Positions 24,580-33,417 are shown, counted from the stretch's first letter. The stretch is 64,000 bases of DNA from Pedobacter xixiisoli (GCF_900215335.1 NZ_OCMT01000001.1:186001-250000), one strand, 5' to 3'. Numbers and translations: made by a program. Notes: generated by a model from the sequence alone, not told the origin.

Positions 24580-26517
24580 ATGAAAAATTGGTTAAGAAAT
24601 AAATTTCGCAAAGAGCCTGAATGGATCAGCGAAGAAGAACGACTGGCGATTATCACGAAGTCGAGCAAGCAAGTATCTAGAGGGGTGTTTTTTGCTACGG
24701 TAATCATTATCACGTCGTTTTTGCCAGTGTTTATGTTAACTGGTCAGGAAGGAAAACTGTTCCATCCGTTGGCGTACACCAAAACATTCATCATGATTGT
24801 GGATGCCTTGTTGGTGATCACTTTGGCTCCGGTGCTGATTTCCTTTTTTATGAAAGGAAAATTTAAGCCAGATAGTGCCAATCCGGTGAACAGATTTTTG
24901 GAAAAAGTATACGAGCCTATCATTAGGAAAGTGCTAAAATGGCGTAAGACAACTATCGCTATTAACGTGGTGGCGTTATTGATTACCATTCCCTTATTAA
25001 AAAATTTAGGGACGGAGTTTATTCCTCCATTGGATGAACAGAGTATTTTGTTTATGCCCGTAACCTTGCCAGACGTTTCTAATGCAGAGGCGAAAAGAAT
25101 TTTACAGGTACAGGATAAAATCATCAAATCAGTACCAGAGGTTGATAAGGTGTTAGGTAAAGCCGGTAGGGCAAATACAGCAACGGATAATTCGCCTATT
25201 AGTATGATAGAAACCATCATCACGCTGAAACCAAAAAGAGAATGGCGTGAGGGGATTACTAAAAAGGATATCATTACCGAACTAGATGCAAAGTTGCAAA
25301 TTCCAGGGGTAGTGAACGGTTGGACACAACCCATCATCAACCGAATTAATATGTTGGCTACGGGTATTCGTACCGATGTAGGCATTAAAGTTTTCGGACA
25401 AAACTTGGATACCATTGCTGCGGTTTCGGAGAAAGTGAAAGCGGCTTTGGAAGGCACTGCTGGGGTGAGCGATTTATTTGTAGAGCCTATTACAGGTGGA
25501 AAATATTTGGCTGTAAACATCAAAAGAGAAGAATTATCTCGCTACGGTTTAAATATTGATGATGTAAACCAAGTGGTAGAAACGGCGCTAGGTGGTGCCA
25601 GCATTGGCAATACCATTGAAGGTCGTCAGCGTTTTTCTATCAGTGTGCGTTTGGCGCAAGAATATCGTAATAGTGTGGAGCAAATCCAGCGTATTCCATT
25701 GCAATCGCCAAGTTTTGGAGAAATTCCTTTATCTAGCGTAGCTGACGTAAAGTTTGAGGATGGTCCGCCGATGATCAGTTCTGACAATGCGATTTTACGT
25801 GGGGCAGTGATGTTCAACGTCCGTGACAGAGATTTGGGCAGTACGGTAAAAGAGGCGATGGAGCAACTGAACAAGGAAGATGGCATTTTACCAGAGGGAT
25901 ATTTCTTGGAGTGGAGCGGTCAGTACGAGAATTTAATTAGAGGTCAGCAAACGTTGATGTGGATTGCTCCAGTGGTTTTGGTGATTATTTTCTTCTCACT
26001 TTATTTCGCTTTTCATTCGATTAGAGAAGCTTTTCTAAGTTTAATTACAGTGCCATTTGCTTTAATTGGTGGTGCTTACATGATTTACTTCTGGGGCGTA
26101 AACCTTTCGGTTGGCGTGGCTGTGGGTTTTATTGCTTTGTTTGGTATTGCGGTAGAAACAGGCATTGTGATGGTGATTTACTTGAACGATGCGATGCAAC
26201 AATTGATTAAGCTCAAAGGAAATTCTAGGGAAACAATTACTCGAGATGATTTAAGAGAATATGTGATTTATGGAGCAGCAAAACGTTTACGCCCAAAACT
26301 GATGACGGTTTGTGTGTCCTTGTTTGGTTTGGTACCTGTGTTGTGGGCTACTGGTGTAGGAGTTGATGTAATGCAGCCTATCGTGTTACCTATGATAGGT
26401 GGTGTCTTGACTTCTTCTACACATATTTTATTGGTGACACCACTCATCTTTTTAATGTCTAAAGAATACGAATTGAAAAAATACGGAAAATTGGAGGTGC
26501 ACGATGTACAACATTAA
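24580..26517 (+). CDS. CusA/CzcA-type RND efflux pump, C-terminal half (gene split)
   Basis: 645 residues. It starts in the cytoplasmic loop (WISEEERLAIITKSSKQVSRG), then FFATVIIITSFLPVFMLTGQEGKLFHPLAYTKTF, which is helices 5-6 of the pump. The second porter and docking domains follow (EFIPPLDEQSILFMPVTLPDVS, ISMIETIITLKPKREWR, LATGIRTDVGIKVFGQ). The last helix bundle includes VGFIALFGIAVETGIVMVIYL and RLRPKLMTVCVSLFGLVPVLW. ATG at 24580 is the first in-frame start; a stop lies just upstream. Together with the first half all domains of a whole pump are present, with no large loss, so the split is recent or tolerated. Confidence 0.85.
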   Translation: MKNWLRNKFRKEPEWISEEERLAIITKSSKQVSRGVFFATVIIITSFLPVFMLTGQEGKLFHPLAYTKTFIMIVDALLVITLAPVLISFFMKGKFKPDSANPVNRFLEKVYEPIIRKVLKWRKTTIAINVVALLITIPLLKNLGTEFIPPLDEQSILFMPVTLPDVSNAEAKRILQVQDKIIKSVPEVDKVLGKAGRANTATDNSPISMIETIITLKPKREWREGITKKDIITELDAKLQIPGVVNGWTQPIINRINMLATGIRTDVGIKVFGQNLDTIAAVSEKVKAALEGTAGVSDLFVEPITGGKYLAVNIKREELSRYGLNIDDVNQVVETALGGASIGNTIEGRQRFSISVRLAQEYRNSVEQIQRIPLQSPSFGEIPLSSVADVKFEDGPPMISSDNAILRGAVMFNVRDRDLGSTVKEAMEQLNKEDGILPEGYFLEWSGQYENLIRGQQTLMWIAPVVLVIIFFSLYFAFHSIREAFLSLITVPFALIGGAYMIYFWGVNLSVGVAVGFIALFGIAVETGIVMVIYLNDAMQQLIKLKGNSRETITRDDLREYVIYGAAKRLRPKLMTVCVSLFGLVPVLWATGVGVDVMQPIVLPMIGGVLTSSTHILLVTPLIFLMSKEYELKKYGKLEVHDVQH

Positions 26518-26532
26518 TTCACACGCTGTTCT

Positions 26533-26742
26533 CGCCCCTTTGGGGAGAGATGTCCGAAGGGCAGAGAGGTATAGTAACATTGAAAGTAATTCCTCCCTCT
26601 TTAATTCTCCCTCCAAAGGGAGATACATGACGCTTATCGGCGATTGCATATCACCCTCTTTGAGGGGGCAGGGGGAGGAAATGGGCACTCCGTCATTGCG
26701 AGAGTTTACTCCGACAAATCGGAGAGGAACGACGAAGCAATC
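26533..26742. repeat. Cluster of palindromic repeats between pump and channel genes
   Basis: Three elements: gcccctttggggagagatg with its partner to about 26570, a ctccctccaaagggag / cctctttgaggggg set at 26592-26680, and a cgtcattgcgag ... cgaagcaatct element at 26691-26742. They create a false in-frame extension of 85 residues before the channel protein. Confidence 0.75.
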
Positions 26743-26758
26743 TATTATTTCTAATAAG

Positions 26759-28003
26759 ATGTTTATGATAATCTTCGCTTTCTCTACAGTTCTATTGCCT
26801 TTTTTTGCTGTAGCCCAAACGCCAGTTCTTTCTCTCGATACCATCCTAAATCGTATTGACCAAAACAACCTACAGCTTAAATCTTATGGGTTAAAAGCGG
26901 AGAGTTATCAATACAACGCCAAAGCGGCTACTGCTTGGATGGCGCCAATGGTTGGTGTAGGAACCTTCATGACACCTTATCCTGGGCAAATGATTATGGA
27001 CGGTAGAGATAAAGGTTCGTTGATGTTTCAGGTGGAACAGGATATTCCTAATTACGGAAAACTGAATGCACAAAAGAAGTTCATTGAATCTAAAGCGAAG
27101 GTAGAACGGGCAACTAGAGAAGTGACGTTGAACGATTTTAAAACACAGGCGAAAAAGCTTTATTACAGTTGGCTAGTTGCCCAGCAGAAATTGAAAGTGC
27201 TTGAGAAAAGCACCCAAATTATGCAAACCATGAAGAAGATTGAGGAAATCAGATATCCGTTTAATCAATCGAAATTGGGGAGTGTTTATCAAACTTCAGC
27301 AAAGCTGGAAGAAACAGAAAACATGAAGCGTATGCAGGAGGGAGAAATTGGTAGAGCAAAGGCTTGGTTAAACAGCATGATGAACCGACAAGGCAATACC
27401 GAGTTTAAAATCGATAGTAATTACGTTCCCCAATTTGTAGCGGCGACGGCTTTAGATACAGCTAGTTTGGCAGTGGCTCGAAAAGATATTGCCAAGATGG
27501 ATTATAATATCCAATCGATGCAACTGAACGTTGAGGCTATGAAAAAACAAAGCCGACCAGATTTTAGAGTTCGTTTCGACCATATGTCGCCTTTGGGCAG
27601 CGGAATGCCAAAAGCCTTTAGCGTAATGGGAATGGTCAGTATCCCGATTGCACCGTGGGCATCAAAAATGTATAAATCTGAAGTGAAGGGAATGCAATAT
27701 GAAGTAGAAGCGATGCAGATGGAGAAAGCTGCGATGTTGCAAGAAACGCAAGGAATGTTATACGGAATGCAGTATCAGATTAAAACGATGCAACAACAAA
27801 TAGCGGCAATGGAACAAAAAATCATTCCAACTTTACAGAAAACATTGGACGTGAACGTGTTGGGTTATCGTGAAAATAAAATGCAGCTGCCAGAGGTAAT
27901 TGCTTCGTGGGAAGCGTTGAATATGATGCAGAACAATGTGCTGGATGAAAAATTGAAACTTTACTTAATGATCGCAGATTATGAAAAGGAATTGTATAGG
28001 TAA
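26759..28003 (+). CDS. CusC/TolC-type outer membrane efflux channel
   Basis: About 414 residues. ATG at 26759 is chosen because it directly starts a signal peptide (MFMIIFAFSTVLLPFFAVAQT) and the region before it is repeat DNA. The body is the alpha-helical barrel of outer membrane efflux proteins: long coiled helices (NLQLKSYGLKAESYQYNAKAA, KLKVLEKSTQIMQTMKKIEEI, QIKTMQQQIAAMEQKIIPTLQ). The sequence is Met-rich, with many Met in the helices, as seen in copper channels. It provides the exit duct for the split RND pump encoded just before it. Confidence 0.88.
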   Translation: MFMIIFAFSTVLLPFFAVAQTPVLSLDTILNRIDQNNLQLKSYGLKAESYQYNAKAATAWMAPMVGVGTFMTPYPGQMIMDGRDKGSLMFQVEQDIPNYGKLNAQKKFIESKAKVERATREVTLNDFKTQAKKLYYSWLVAQQKLKVLEKSTQIMQTMKKIEEIRYPFNQSKLGSVYQTSAKLEETENMKRMQEGEIGRAKAWLNSMMNRQGNTEFKIDSNYVPQFVAATALDTASLAVARKDIAKMDYNIQSMQLNVEAMKKQSRPDFRVRFDHMSPLGSGMPKAFSVMGMVSIPIAPWASKMYKSEVKGMQYEVEAMQMEKAAMLQETQGMLYGMQYQIKTMQQQIAAMEQKIIPTLQKTLDVNVLGYRENKMQLPEVIASWEALNMMQNNVLDEKLKLYLMIADYEKELYR

Positions 28004-28005
28004 AG

Positions 28006-28148
28006 CCCCTCTCTGCCCGTTGGGCATCTCTCCCCAAGGGGGAGAGAAAAGCAGCCGCCGTCATTTCGACTGGAACGCAGTGGAATGGAGAAATCTTTTA
28101 GATAGGGTTTCAAAGTTCAAAGATTTCTCGGCTACGCTCGAAATGACG
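28006..28148. repeat. Two palindromic repeats between channel and adaptor genes
   Basis: The first is a cctctctgcccgttgggcat plus ctccccaagggggag pair (28006-28050). The second has outer arms cgtcatttcga (28059-28069) and tcgaaatgacg (28138-28148). The second element supplies an ATG at 28143, so I do not use that as the start of the adaptor. Confidence 0.75.
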
Positions 28149-28157
28149 AAGGTGGGA

Positions 28158-29348
28158 ATGGGGCTGCAAAGTGTGCTGTTGTTATTAATCGTGCTAATCC
28201 TCGCATCCTGCCAAACCAAACCAAAACAAGATCATCATGATATTGGAAAGGTAGAAGTAGATGCTAGTTTGAAAGCTTTGATTGCGCCGTCTAACGAACA
28301 GGTAGTGGCCAAAGCAACAGTAGTTAAAGCGAGTTACGAAACTAAAATCTTTACTGCCGAAGTGCAGGGGATGGTGAACTATGATACTCGTAGTGAGACA
28401 AGCATAGCTAGCAGAGTCGGTGGACGTTTGGAAAAGCTTTACATCAAATACAATTATCAGCCTGTAAAAAAAGGGCAGTTGTTGTTTGAAATCTACGCTC
28501 CAGATTTGGCTGCGGCACAACAAGAACTGATTTATCTTTCGCAGAGTGCTGGTGACGAACGTTTGTTAGAACAAGCTAAACAACGTTTGCTGTTGTTGGG
28601 AATGAGTCATCAGACCATCCAACAGGTGTTGCAAACTAAAAAAGTGAATTACCGTATTCCGGTTTACAGTCCTGCAGATGGTTATATTTTGGAGAAACAG
28701 TTAGCCAATAACAATGCTGCTGCTGCGAGTGCACCAAGTAGTGAGAGTGGAAGTGATGGGATGTCGGGAATGAGTGGTGGAGGTGGTACAGCTTCAAGTG
28801 CAGCGCCAACACCACAAGTTGAAAATTCGCCAGTGATGCTGAGAGAAGGCCAATATGTAAATGTGGGACAAAGTATCTTCACGATTTATAGAGCCGACCA
28901 ATTACTGGCAGAGTTCGCACTCAAACCCACTTTAGGGACTTTAATTAAGAAAGGTAGTAAACTGGCATTTTATAAAACGACCGATAAGGAAAATACTTTT
29001 CAGACGTCGAGTGTAGGTTTAATACAACCAATGATTAAAGCAGAGGAGAATTTTACAGTGGCGAGAATTTACCTTAACAAGGGGAGTTTCAAAGCAGGTG
29101 AAATTCTAACGGCAAAGATTCCAATGTTGGTACCTCAAAGTTACTGGTTGCCCGAATCGGCAGTCTTGAGCATAGGCGCACAAAGCACGGCTTTCAAAAA
29201 AGAGAATGGTGTGTTTGTGAGTGTAAACTTAATTACTGGCTTGCGTATGAACGGATTGATACAGGTAAAAGAAAATATCCATAATATGGAATTTGCTAAA
29301 AATGCAGCGTATTTAGTAGATAGTGAGAGTTTTATAAAAGCGAAATAA
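28158..29348 (+). CDS. CusB-type periplasmic adaptor lipoprotein, first copy
   Basis: About 396 residues from ATG 28158; the signal and lipobox (LIVLILASC) follow at once. Longer frames upstream run through repeat DNA. It shows the membrane-fusion layout: a strand DTRSETSIASRVGGRLEKLYI, a lipoyl-like half VKKGQLLFEIYAPDLAAAQQELIYL, a short hairpin, then VYSPADGYILEKQL. After this comes an unusual low-complexity loop (about residues 184-226) rich in Ser, Gly and Ala with GMSGMSGGGG. The beta-barrel and membrane-proximal parts follow. It joins the pump to the channel. A second adaptor gene follows, which is not usual for a simple Cus operon. Confidence 0.85.
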   Translation: MGLQSVLLLLIVLILASCQTKPKQDHHDIGKVEVDASLKALIAPSNEQVVAKATVVKASYETKIFTAEVQGMVNYDTRSETSIASRVGGRLEKLYIKYNYQPVKKGQLLFEIYAPDLAAAQQELIYLSQSAGDERLLEQAKQRLLLLGMSHQTIQQVLQTKKVNYRIPVYSPADGYILEKQLANNNAAAASAPSSESGSDGMSGMSGGGGTASSAAPTPQVENSPVMLREGQYVNVGQSIFTIYRADQLLAEFALKPTLGTLIKKGSKLAFYKTTDKENTFQTSSVGLIQPMIKAEENFTVARIYLNKGSFKAGEILTAKIPMLVPQSYWLPESAVLSIGAQSTAFKKENGVFVSVNLITGLRMNGLIQVKENIHNMEFAKNAAYLVDSESFIKAK

Positions 29349-29349
29349 A

Positions 29350-29408
29350 AACATTAAGGAATTAAGAAACATTAGGTTCTTCTTAACTAATCTTAATTCC
29401 TTAATGTT
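29350..29408. repeat. Palindromic element between the two adaptor genes
   Basis: Perfect 18-bp arms: aacattaaggaattaaga (29350-29367) and tcttaattccttaatgtt (29391-29408), with a 23-nt loop. It starts directly after the first adaptor stop and could form a strong hairpin in mRNA. Confidence 0.8.
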
Positions 29409-29439
29409 AAAACTTGTATTCAAGCATAAATAAATACAA

Positions 29440-30660
29440 ATGAAAGGAATTAAATATATCATCTCCATCTTTATTCTCTTCAGCTTAATTGTTGGAGTTG
29501 TAGCATGTAGTGGAGAGAAAAAAACTGAGGAAAAATCGGCTGAAGCGAAACAGCAAACCTTCACATGTCCCATGCATCCTCAGGTAATTAAACATGAAAT
29601 GGGAACCTGTCCAATTTGTGCCATGGATTTGGTGCCTTTTGAGAAAAACAGTGACGATAAAAGTATCAAGTTGGATGCGCAACGACAATTGCTTGCCAAC
29701 ATCAAAACCATTCGCATTGGCGATGGAGAAAACGGAGATATTTCAAACCAAAGTGTCCTAAATGGTAGATTGGTGATAGACCCGCAACAAAGCAATTACA
29801 TCTCGGCAAAAGTAGCTGGCAGGATAGAAGAATTATTTGTAAGAGAAACTGGCGTTGTGATTAGCAAAGGTCAGCCATTATACAAATTGTACTCAGAACA
29901 ACTGGCCACCTTACAACAAGAATATTTGATGGCCTTAGCGCAACAGAAACAATTTGCGGGTGATAAATTGGAGCAACAATTGGTTTCGTCTGCTAAACAA
30001 AAGCTATTGTTATACGGACAAACCGAAGCCCAATTACAGAAGTTGAACAAAACTCAACAGAAAAATCCTTACGTAACCGTATTTGCTACACAAGGAGGCA
30101 CGGTTGCTGAGTTAAGTATAACTCAAGGCCAGTATGTTGCGGAAGGTAGCCCCATTATGCGATTGGAAGGTTACGGAAAATTATGGGTAGAGGTAGATGT
30201 TTATCCAAATGAAATGCAGCAAATTAAGCAAGGTCAAGCTTTAAAAGTGGTGGTGGACGGTTGGGAAGACCAAGCGCAAACAATGAAAGTAGATTTCATT
30301 AATCCATCGTTACAAGCCGGTACGCAACTCACACAAATCAGAGGGAGCATTGCTAATCCTAATGGACAATGGCAAGCCGGTTTGCAAGTGAAGGTAATGT
30401 TGACTTCGCAGGCAGTTAGCGGCGAAATGAATTTACCTATAGATGCGGTAATTCGTGATGGCAAAGGTCAGCATGTGTGGATTAAAACTGGAAAGGACAG
30501 TTTTGAACCCATGTCGGTAAGTACTGGAAAAGCAAATGGAAATAGTATCAATATAACTTCAGGTATTGCCACGGGCGATGAGGTAGTGGTAACTGGAGCT
30601 TATTTGCTTTATAGTGAGTACGTGTTAAAAAGGGGCAAGCATCCTTTGGATAAATCATAA
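29440..30660 (+). CDS. CusB-type periplasmic adaptor lipoprotein with N-terminal heavy-metal-binding domain
   Basis: 406 residues with signal and lipobox (VGVVACS, Cys23). Residues 41-68 are the YHS-like heavy-metal-binding domain of CusB relatives: FTCPMHPQV then GTCPICAMDLVPF, with Cys43, Met45, His46, Cys57, Cys60 and Met62 as likely ligands. The adaptor core follows: QQSNYISAKVAGRIEELFV, VISKGQPLYKLYSEQLATLQQEYL, VFATQGGTVAELSITQGQYV, a barrel with LWVEVDVYPNEM, and a C-terminal VVVTGAYLLYSEYV. It links pump and channel and may receive Cu(I) from the HMA protein. Confidence 0.88.
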   Translation: MKGIKYIISIFILFSLIVGVVACSGEKKTEEKSAEAKQQTFTCPMHPQVIKHEMGTCPICAMDLVPFEKNSDDKSIKLDAQRQLLANIKTIRIGDGENGDISNQSVLNGRLVIDPQQSNYISAKVAGRIEELFVRETGVVISKGQPLYKLYSEQLATLQQEYLMALAQQKQFAGDKLEQQLVSSAKQKLLLYGQTEAQLQKLNKTQQKNPYVTVFATQGGTVAELSITQGQYVAEGSPIMRLEGYGKLWVEVDVYPNEMQQIKQGQALKVVVDGWEDQAQTMKVDFINPSLQAGTQLTQIRGSIANPNGQWQAGLQVKVMLTSQAVSGEMNLPIDAVIRDGKGQHVWIKTGKDSFEPMSVSTGKANGNSINITSGIATGDEVVVTGAYLLYSEYVLKRGKHPLDKS

Positions 30661-30670
30661 TTAACTTTTA

Positions 30671-30768
30671 GACTTACGAAGTTTTCGAAACTTCGTAAGT
30701 CTTAGCATTTATTGTCACATTGAGCTTGTCGAAATGTTTAAGGGCTTCGACGAGCTCAGCCTGACAAG
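30671..30768. repeat. Two palindromes between the adaptor and DUF3347 genes
   Basis: The first has arms gacttacgaagttt (30671-30684) and aaacttcgtaagtc (30688-30701) and probably ends the adaptor transcript. The second (about 30713-30768) has a tgtcacattgagcttgtcga arm paired with tcgacgagctcagcctgaca. Confidence 0.75.
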
Positions 30769-30790
30769 ACCATTTAGATTTTAAAAAACA

Positions 30791-31324
30791 ATGAAAAAAA
30801 ACATCATATTATTAGCTGCATTGGCAATGTTACTCGTTGCTTGCAGCAATCAAAAAACTGAAGAAAAAAAGGACACAACAGTTGCCAAAGAGCAGACGAA
30901 GGTGACGGCTGTAAATCCAGTTTCTCTTAAAAATGATCAATTAAACGCTGTCTATCAACAGTATCTTTTGTTGAGCAGCGCCTTAATTAATTCTGATTTA
31001 GCTACAGCTAAAGAGGCGAGTATGGCATTAGAACTAGGTGCAAAAGCCTTAGCTGGCGGAGAAAAACTAGCTGGTTTTGCAGCGAAGATTACTGCCGCAT
31101 CAGATATTGAAGTGCAAAGAGCGCTATTCTCTAGCTTAAGTAATGAGATGATTGCCAAAGTAAAAGCTACCGGTTTACAATCAGGAGAAGTTTATGTAGA
31201 ATACTGTCCAATGGCGATGAACGATAAAGGTGCTTCGTGGTTAAGTAACCAAAAGGAAGTTAGAAATCCTTATTATGGAGAAAGCATGTTGGATTGTGGG
31301 GAGATTAAGGAGACTTTGAAATAA
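30791..31324 (+). CDS. DUF3347 lipoprotein of the copper efflux cluster
   Basis: 177 residues with signal and lipobox (LLVACS, Cys18). After a charged linker comes the helical DUF3347 domain, with LNAVYQQYLLLSSALINSDLATAKEAS and the conserved C-terminal VYVEYCPMAMNDKGASWLSNQ, then NPYYGESMLDCGEI. The Cys/Met pairs (YCPM, SMLDCG) could coordinate copper. This domain is often found next to or fused with CusB in Bacteroidota, which fits the position. Its exact role is unknown. Confidence 0.85.
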   Translation: MKKNIILLAALAMLLVACSNQKTEEKKDTTVAKEQTKVTAVNPVSLKNDQLNAVYQQYLLLSSALINSDLATAKEASMALELGAKALAGGEKLAGFAAKITAASDIEVQRALFSSLSNEMIAKVKATGLQSGEVYVEYCPMAMNDKGASWLSNQKEVRNPYYGESMLDCGEIKETLK

Positions 31325-31330
31325 GGCGTT

Positions 31331-31414
31331 CGTCATTTCGAAGAAGGAACGACTGAGAAATCTAGCTCATATTATTTAATTAGATGCTAGATTTCTCCTA
31401 TCGTCGAAATGACG
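31331..31414. repeat. Palindromic element closing the metal efflux cluster
   Basis: Outer arms cgtcatttcga (31331-31341) and tcgaaatgacg (31404-31414), with an inner agaaatctag / ctagatttct pair. It is a close relative of the element at 28059-28148 and lies between convergent genes. Confidence 0.8.
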
Positions 31415-31447
31415 AGAAGTTTTGAGACCATAGGTTTTAGACAATAT

Positions 31448-32275
31448 CTACCTTCTCCATTTAAACAGCCACTTTGCCAATTCATCTGTACCCAACAAAG
31501 GGAAATTAATGGTATTGTGATCTAGGTTTTCGTAAATAGTAAATCGAGCTTTTTTGTTCCCTTTTAGCTGTGCAAAAAGCTTATTACTGCCATTAAATGG
31601 ATTTTCATCATCTTTTCTGCCGTGAATTAACCAAATAGGTTTATTCTTGATATTTGGTAGATTCGAAACATCTGGAACTCCTGCAACAGAAATCGTTGCA
31701 GCAAACCAATCGGGCTTTTGGCTAAGTAAATGCTGCGCTGTCGAGCCACCCATCGAGTAACCAATCAAATAAATTCGCTCTTTATCAATTTGAGGATTTT
31801 TCATCAAGGTTTCCACCAATAAAATTAAAACTTTTAGATTTTGTTGAGGTGTAGCGGTAACTGCACCGAAAGCTTCGTTTGTGGCATATTGTGTTGGTCT
31901 GTCTTCAAATTGAGGAGCCAAAACAAACGAAGGGAATTTTGTTCTAAATTCGTCTTGCAGCCAAGTTCTGGTTAAGGGTTCTAATTGCTTTTCATTATCA
32001 TTGCCTAACCTTGTTGAGTTGTGTAAGGCGATAACCAGCGGATATTTAGCACCAGTTTTAATTTTCTTTGGAGATAACAATCTGTAAGGAAGTTTAAGGC
32101 TATTTACTTCATAATTCAGCTTTGCAAATGAACTAACATCAATTTTATTTAGTTCATTTCTTTTCGCTAAAAATGCTGTACTATCGAAAGAAATGGTTTT
32201 AATTTCAGGAAGTTGCGCTTGTAAATTGTTGACTTCAATCCATAATATGCAGAAAACAAAGAGGTGTTTTTTCAT
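31448..32275 (-). CDS. Secreted alpha/beta-hydrolase (esterase/peptidase-like)
   Basis: 275 residues with a signal peptide (to about residue 20, NNLQAQ). The fold is clear: YPLVIALHNSTRLG for the oxyanion strand, the nucleophile elbow IGYSMGGSTA with Ser174, an acid in LIHGRKDDENPF and a His in NLDHNTINF. It resembles the poly(hydroxybutyrate) depolymerase / dienelactone hydrolase group of Bacteroidota, often annotated as carboxylesterase or prolyl oligopeptidase-like. The substrate cannot be predicted. Confidence 0.82.
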   Translation of the reverse strand: MKKHLFVFCILWIEVNNLQAQLPEIKTISFDSTAFLAKRNELNKIDVSSFAKLNYEVNSLKLPYRLLSPKKIKTGAKYPLVIALHNSTRLGNDNEKQLEPLTRTWLQDEFRTKFPSFVLAPQFEDRPTQYATNEAFGAVTATPQQNLKVLILLVETLMKNPQIDKERIYLIGYSMGGSTAQHLLSQKPDWFAATISVAGVPDVSNLPNIKNKPIWLIHGRKDDENPFNGSNKLFAQLKGNKKARFTIYENLDHNTINFPLLGTDELAKWLFKWRR

Positions 32276-32351
32276 GAAGCGAATATCGCTGCTAAAATTT
32301 AAATGAACAAAACAGCGTTTATATTTGTATAATTAGTTAAAGCTCTTAACC

Positions 32352-32642
32352 ATGCAACAAGAAGAACTTAAAGAAAAAAACAGTAACCTCTCGGTACTGT
32401 TAATCGTCGTTAATGTTATTTTAATAATGATTTTCTTCAATCTCACGCCAAGTTCAGGAGATGAGTCTATGATGGGAATATATTTTGCTGGAGTCGCTTT
32501 TGTCGTTCTGCTAGGTATTTACGCTTTCAGTTATGGCTACCGTGCGGCCAAATGGTTTTTTGGAATTTCATTTATGATTTTGTTAATCTTCACCGGTCTT
32601 CTCTGGTACGCATTTCAGTTAGGTAAGGCTTTTCAACATTAA
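32352..32642 (+). CDS. Small membrane protein of unknown function
   Basis: 96 residues with about three predicted membrane helices (SVLLIVVNVILIMIFFNL, MGIYFAGVAFVVLLGIYAFS, WFFGISFMILLIFTGLLWYAF). No family is recognised. It lies 13 bp before the next gene on the same strand, so the two are probably co-transcribed. Confidence 0.65.
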   Translation: MQQEELKEKNSNLSVLLIVVNVILIMIFFNLTPSSGDESMMGIYFAGVAFVVLLGIYAFSYGYRAAKWFFGISFMILLIFTGLLWYAFQLGKAFQH

Positions 32643-32655
32643 TTTAACGCAAAAA

Positions 32656-33417
32656 ATGAAACTCAATCTAGTTAATAAGATTTACATCGGCATTGCCATA
32701 GTTTTGGTATTAGGTATAGCTTGGCGGGTTCTAAGTTATAAAGCTTGGGATCGTCATTATTTTTTTGCTAGCGTAAGTGCGCCTTATACTCATCCTATTT
32801 ATTTGAGGGATATTTATTTCATTTATCCTGATGAGGATGAGTTTGGCGACGGTTTTTATTATACGAGAGATGAAGTGAATAGTTTCAATAGTAGCTGGGG
32901 AACAGAGTATTATTCGCCAAGAGTAAACAACCCCATGCAGTTTCCTAAGCAACTGGCCTTGCAATATGTTTCTTATAGAGATAAGAAATTTTATAAAGAT
33001 ACCTTAGACTTACCCCGACAGACAATTGAAAATATTTTTAAGGAAGCGAAGGCTAAAAATCAATTGCTTCAAATTTCTACCAACACGGGGATGCAGGAAA
33101 GACAAGGTTTAAAATTTGTAGTGGGTATTGCAAATGATGGAGATTTGATAGTTTGGTTACGTGGAATGTTTTTCGAAAAAGTACTGTTAAAAACTAAGCT
33201 AAAACCGAAACAGCTTTCTCCAGAGGATTTATATCATGGCAAGAAGATGGGCAAAGAGGAGTATTATCGAACAGTTTTCGAATATATGCCTGATACGATC
33301 AAAAACTTAATCAATAGTGGTGTTGATGCAAACGCTAAATACATTGATAGCCCAACCCATTATATCGAAAAGAATAAGGAGTATTGGGAGCAACAGCTGA
33401 AAGACTCAAAAAGATAG
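32656..33417 (+). CDS. DUF2931-like membrane-anchored protein
   Basis: 253 residues with one N-terminal membrane helix (IYIGIAIVLVLGIAWRVL). The extracytoplasmic part begins HYFFASVSAPYTHPIYLRDIYFIYP and has QLALQYVSYRDKKFYKDTLDLPRQTIENIFKEA, the pattern I associate with DUF2931 (a WxYxxxxDKxY-type segment and a basic following helix). A later strand reads FVVGIANDGDLIVWLRG. The function of the family is unknown. The assignment is by eye and moderate. Confidence 0.55.
   Translation: MKLNLVNKIYIGIAIVLVLGIAWRVLSYKAWDRHYFFASVSAPYTHPIYLRDIYFIYPDEDEFGDGFYYTRDEVNSFNSSWGTEYYSPRVNNPMQFPKQLALQYVSYRDKKFYKDTLDLPRQTIENIFKEAKAKNQLLQISTNTGMQERQGLKFVVGIANDGDLIVWLRGMFFEKVLLKTKLKPKQLSPEDLYHGKKMGKEEYYRTVFEYMPDTIKNLINSGVDANAKYIDSPTHYIEKNKEYWEQQLKDSKR

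Noticed and set aside
24744..25523. Long minus-strand reading frame of 259 codons inside the second half of the pump gene
   Set aside because: It is a shadow of the pump frame, with low-complexity composition and no family pattern; the plus-strand protein is clearly real.
26504..26758. N-terminal extension of the CusC-like protein
   Set aside because: The extra 85 residues are translated REP-like DNA; a signal peptide starts at 26759.
27981..28157. N-terminal extension of the first adaptor
   Set aside because: It overlaps the channel gene end and two palindromic repeats; the lipobox requires a start near 28158.
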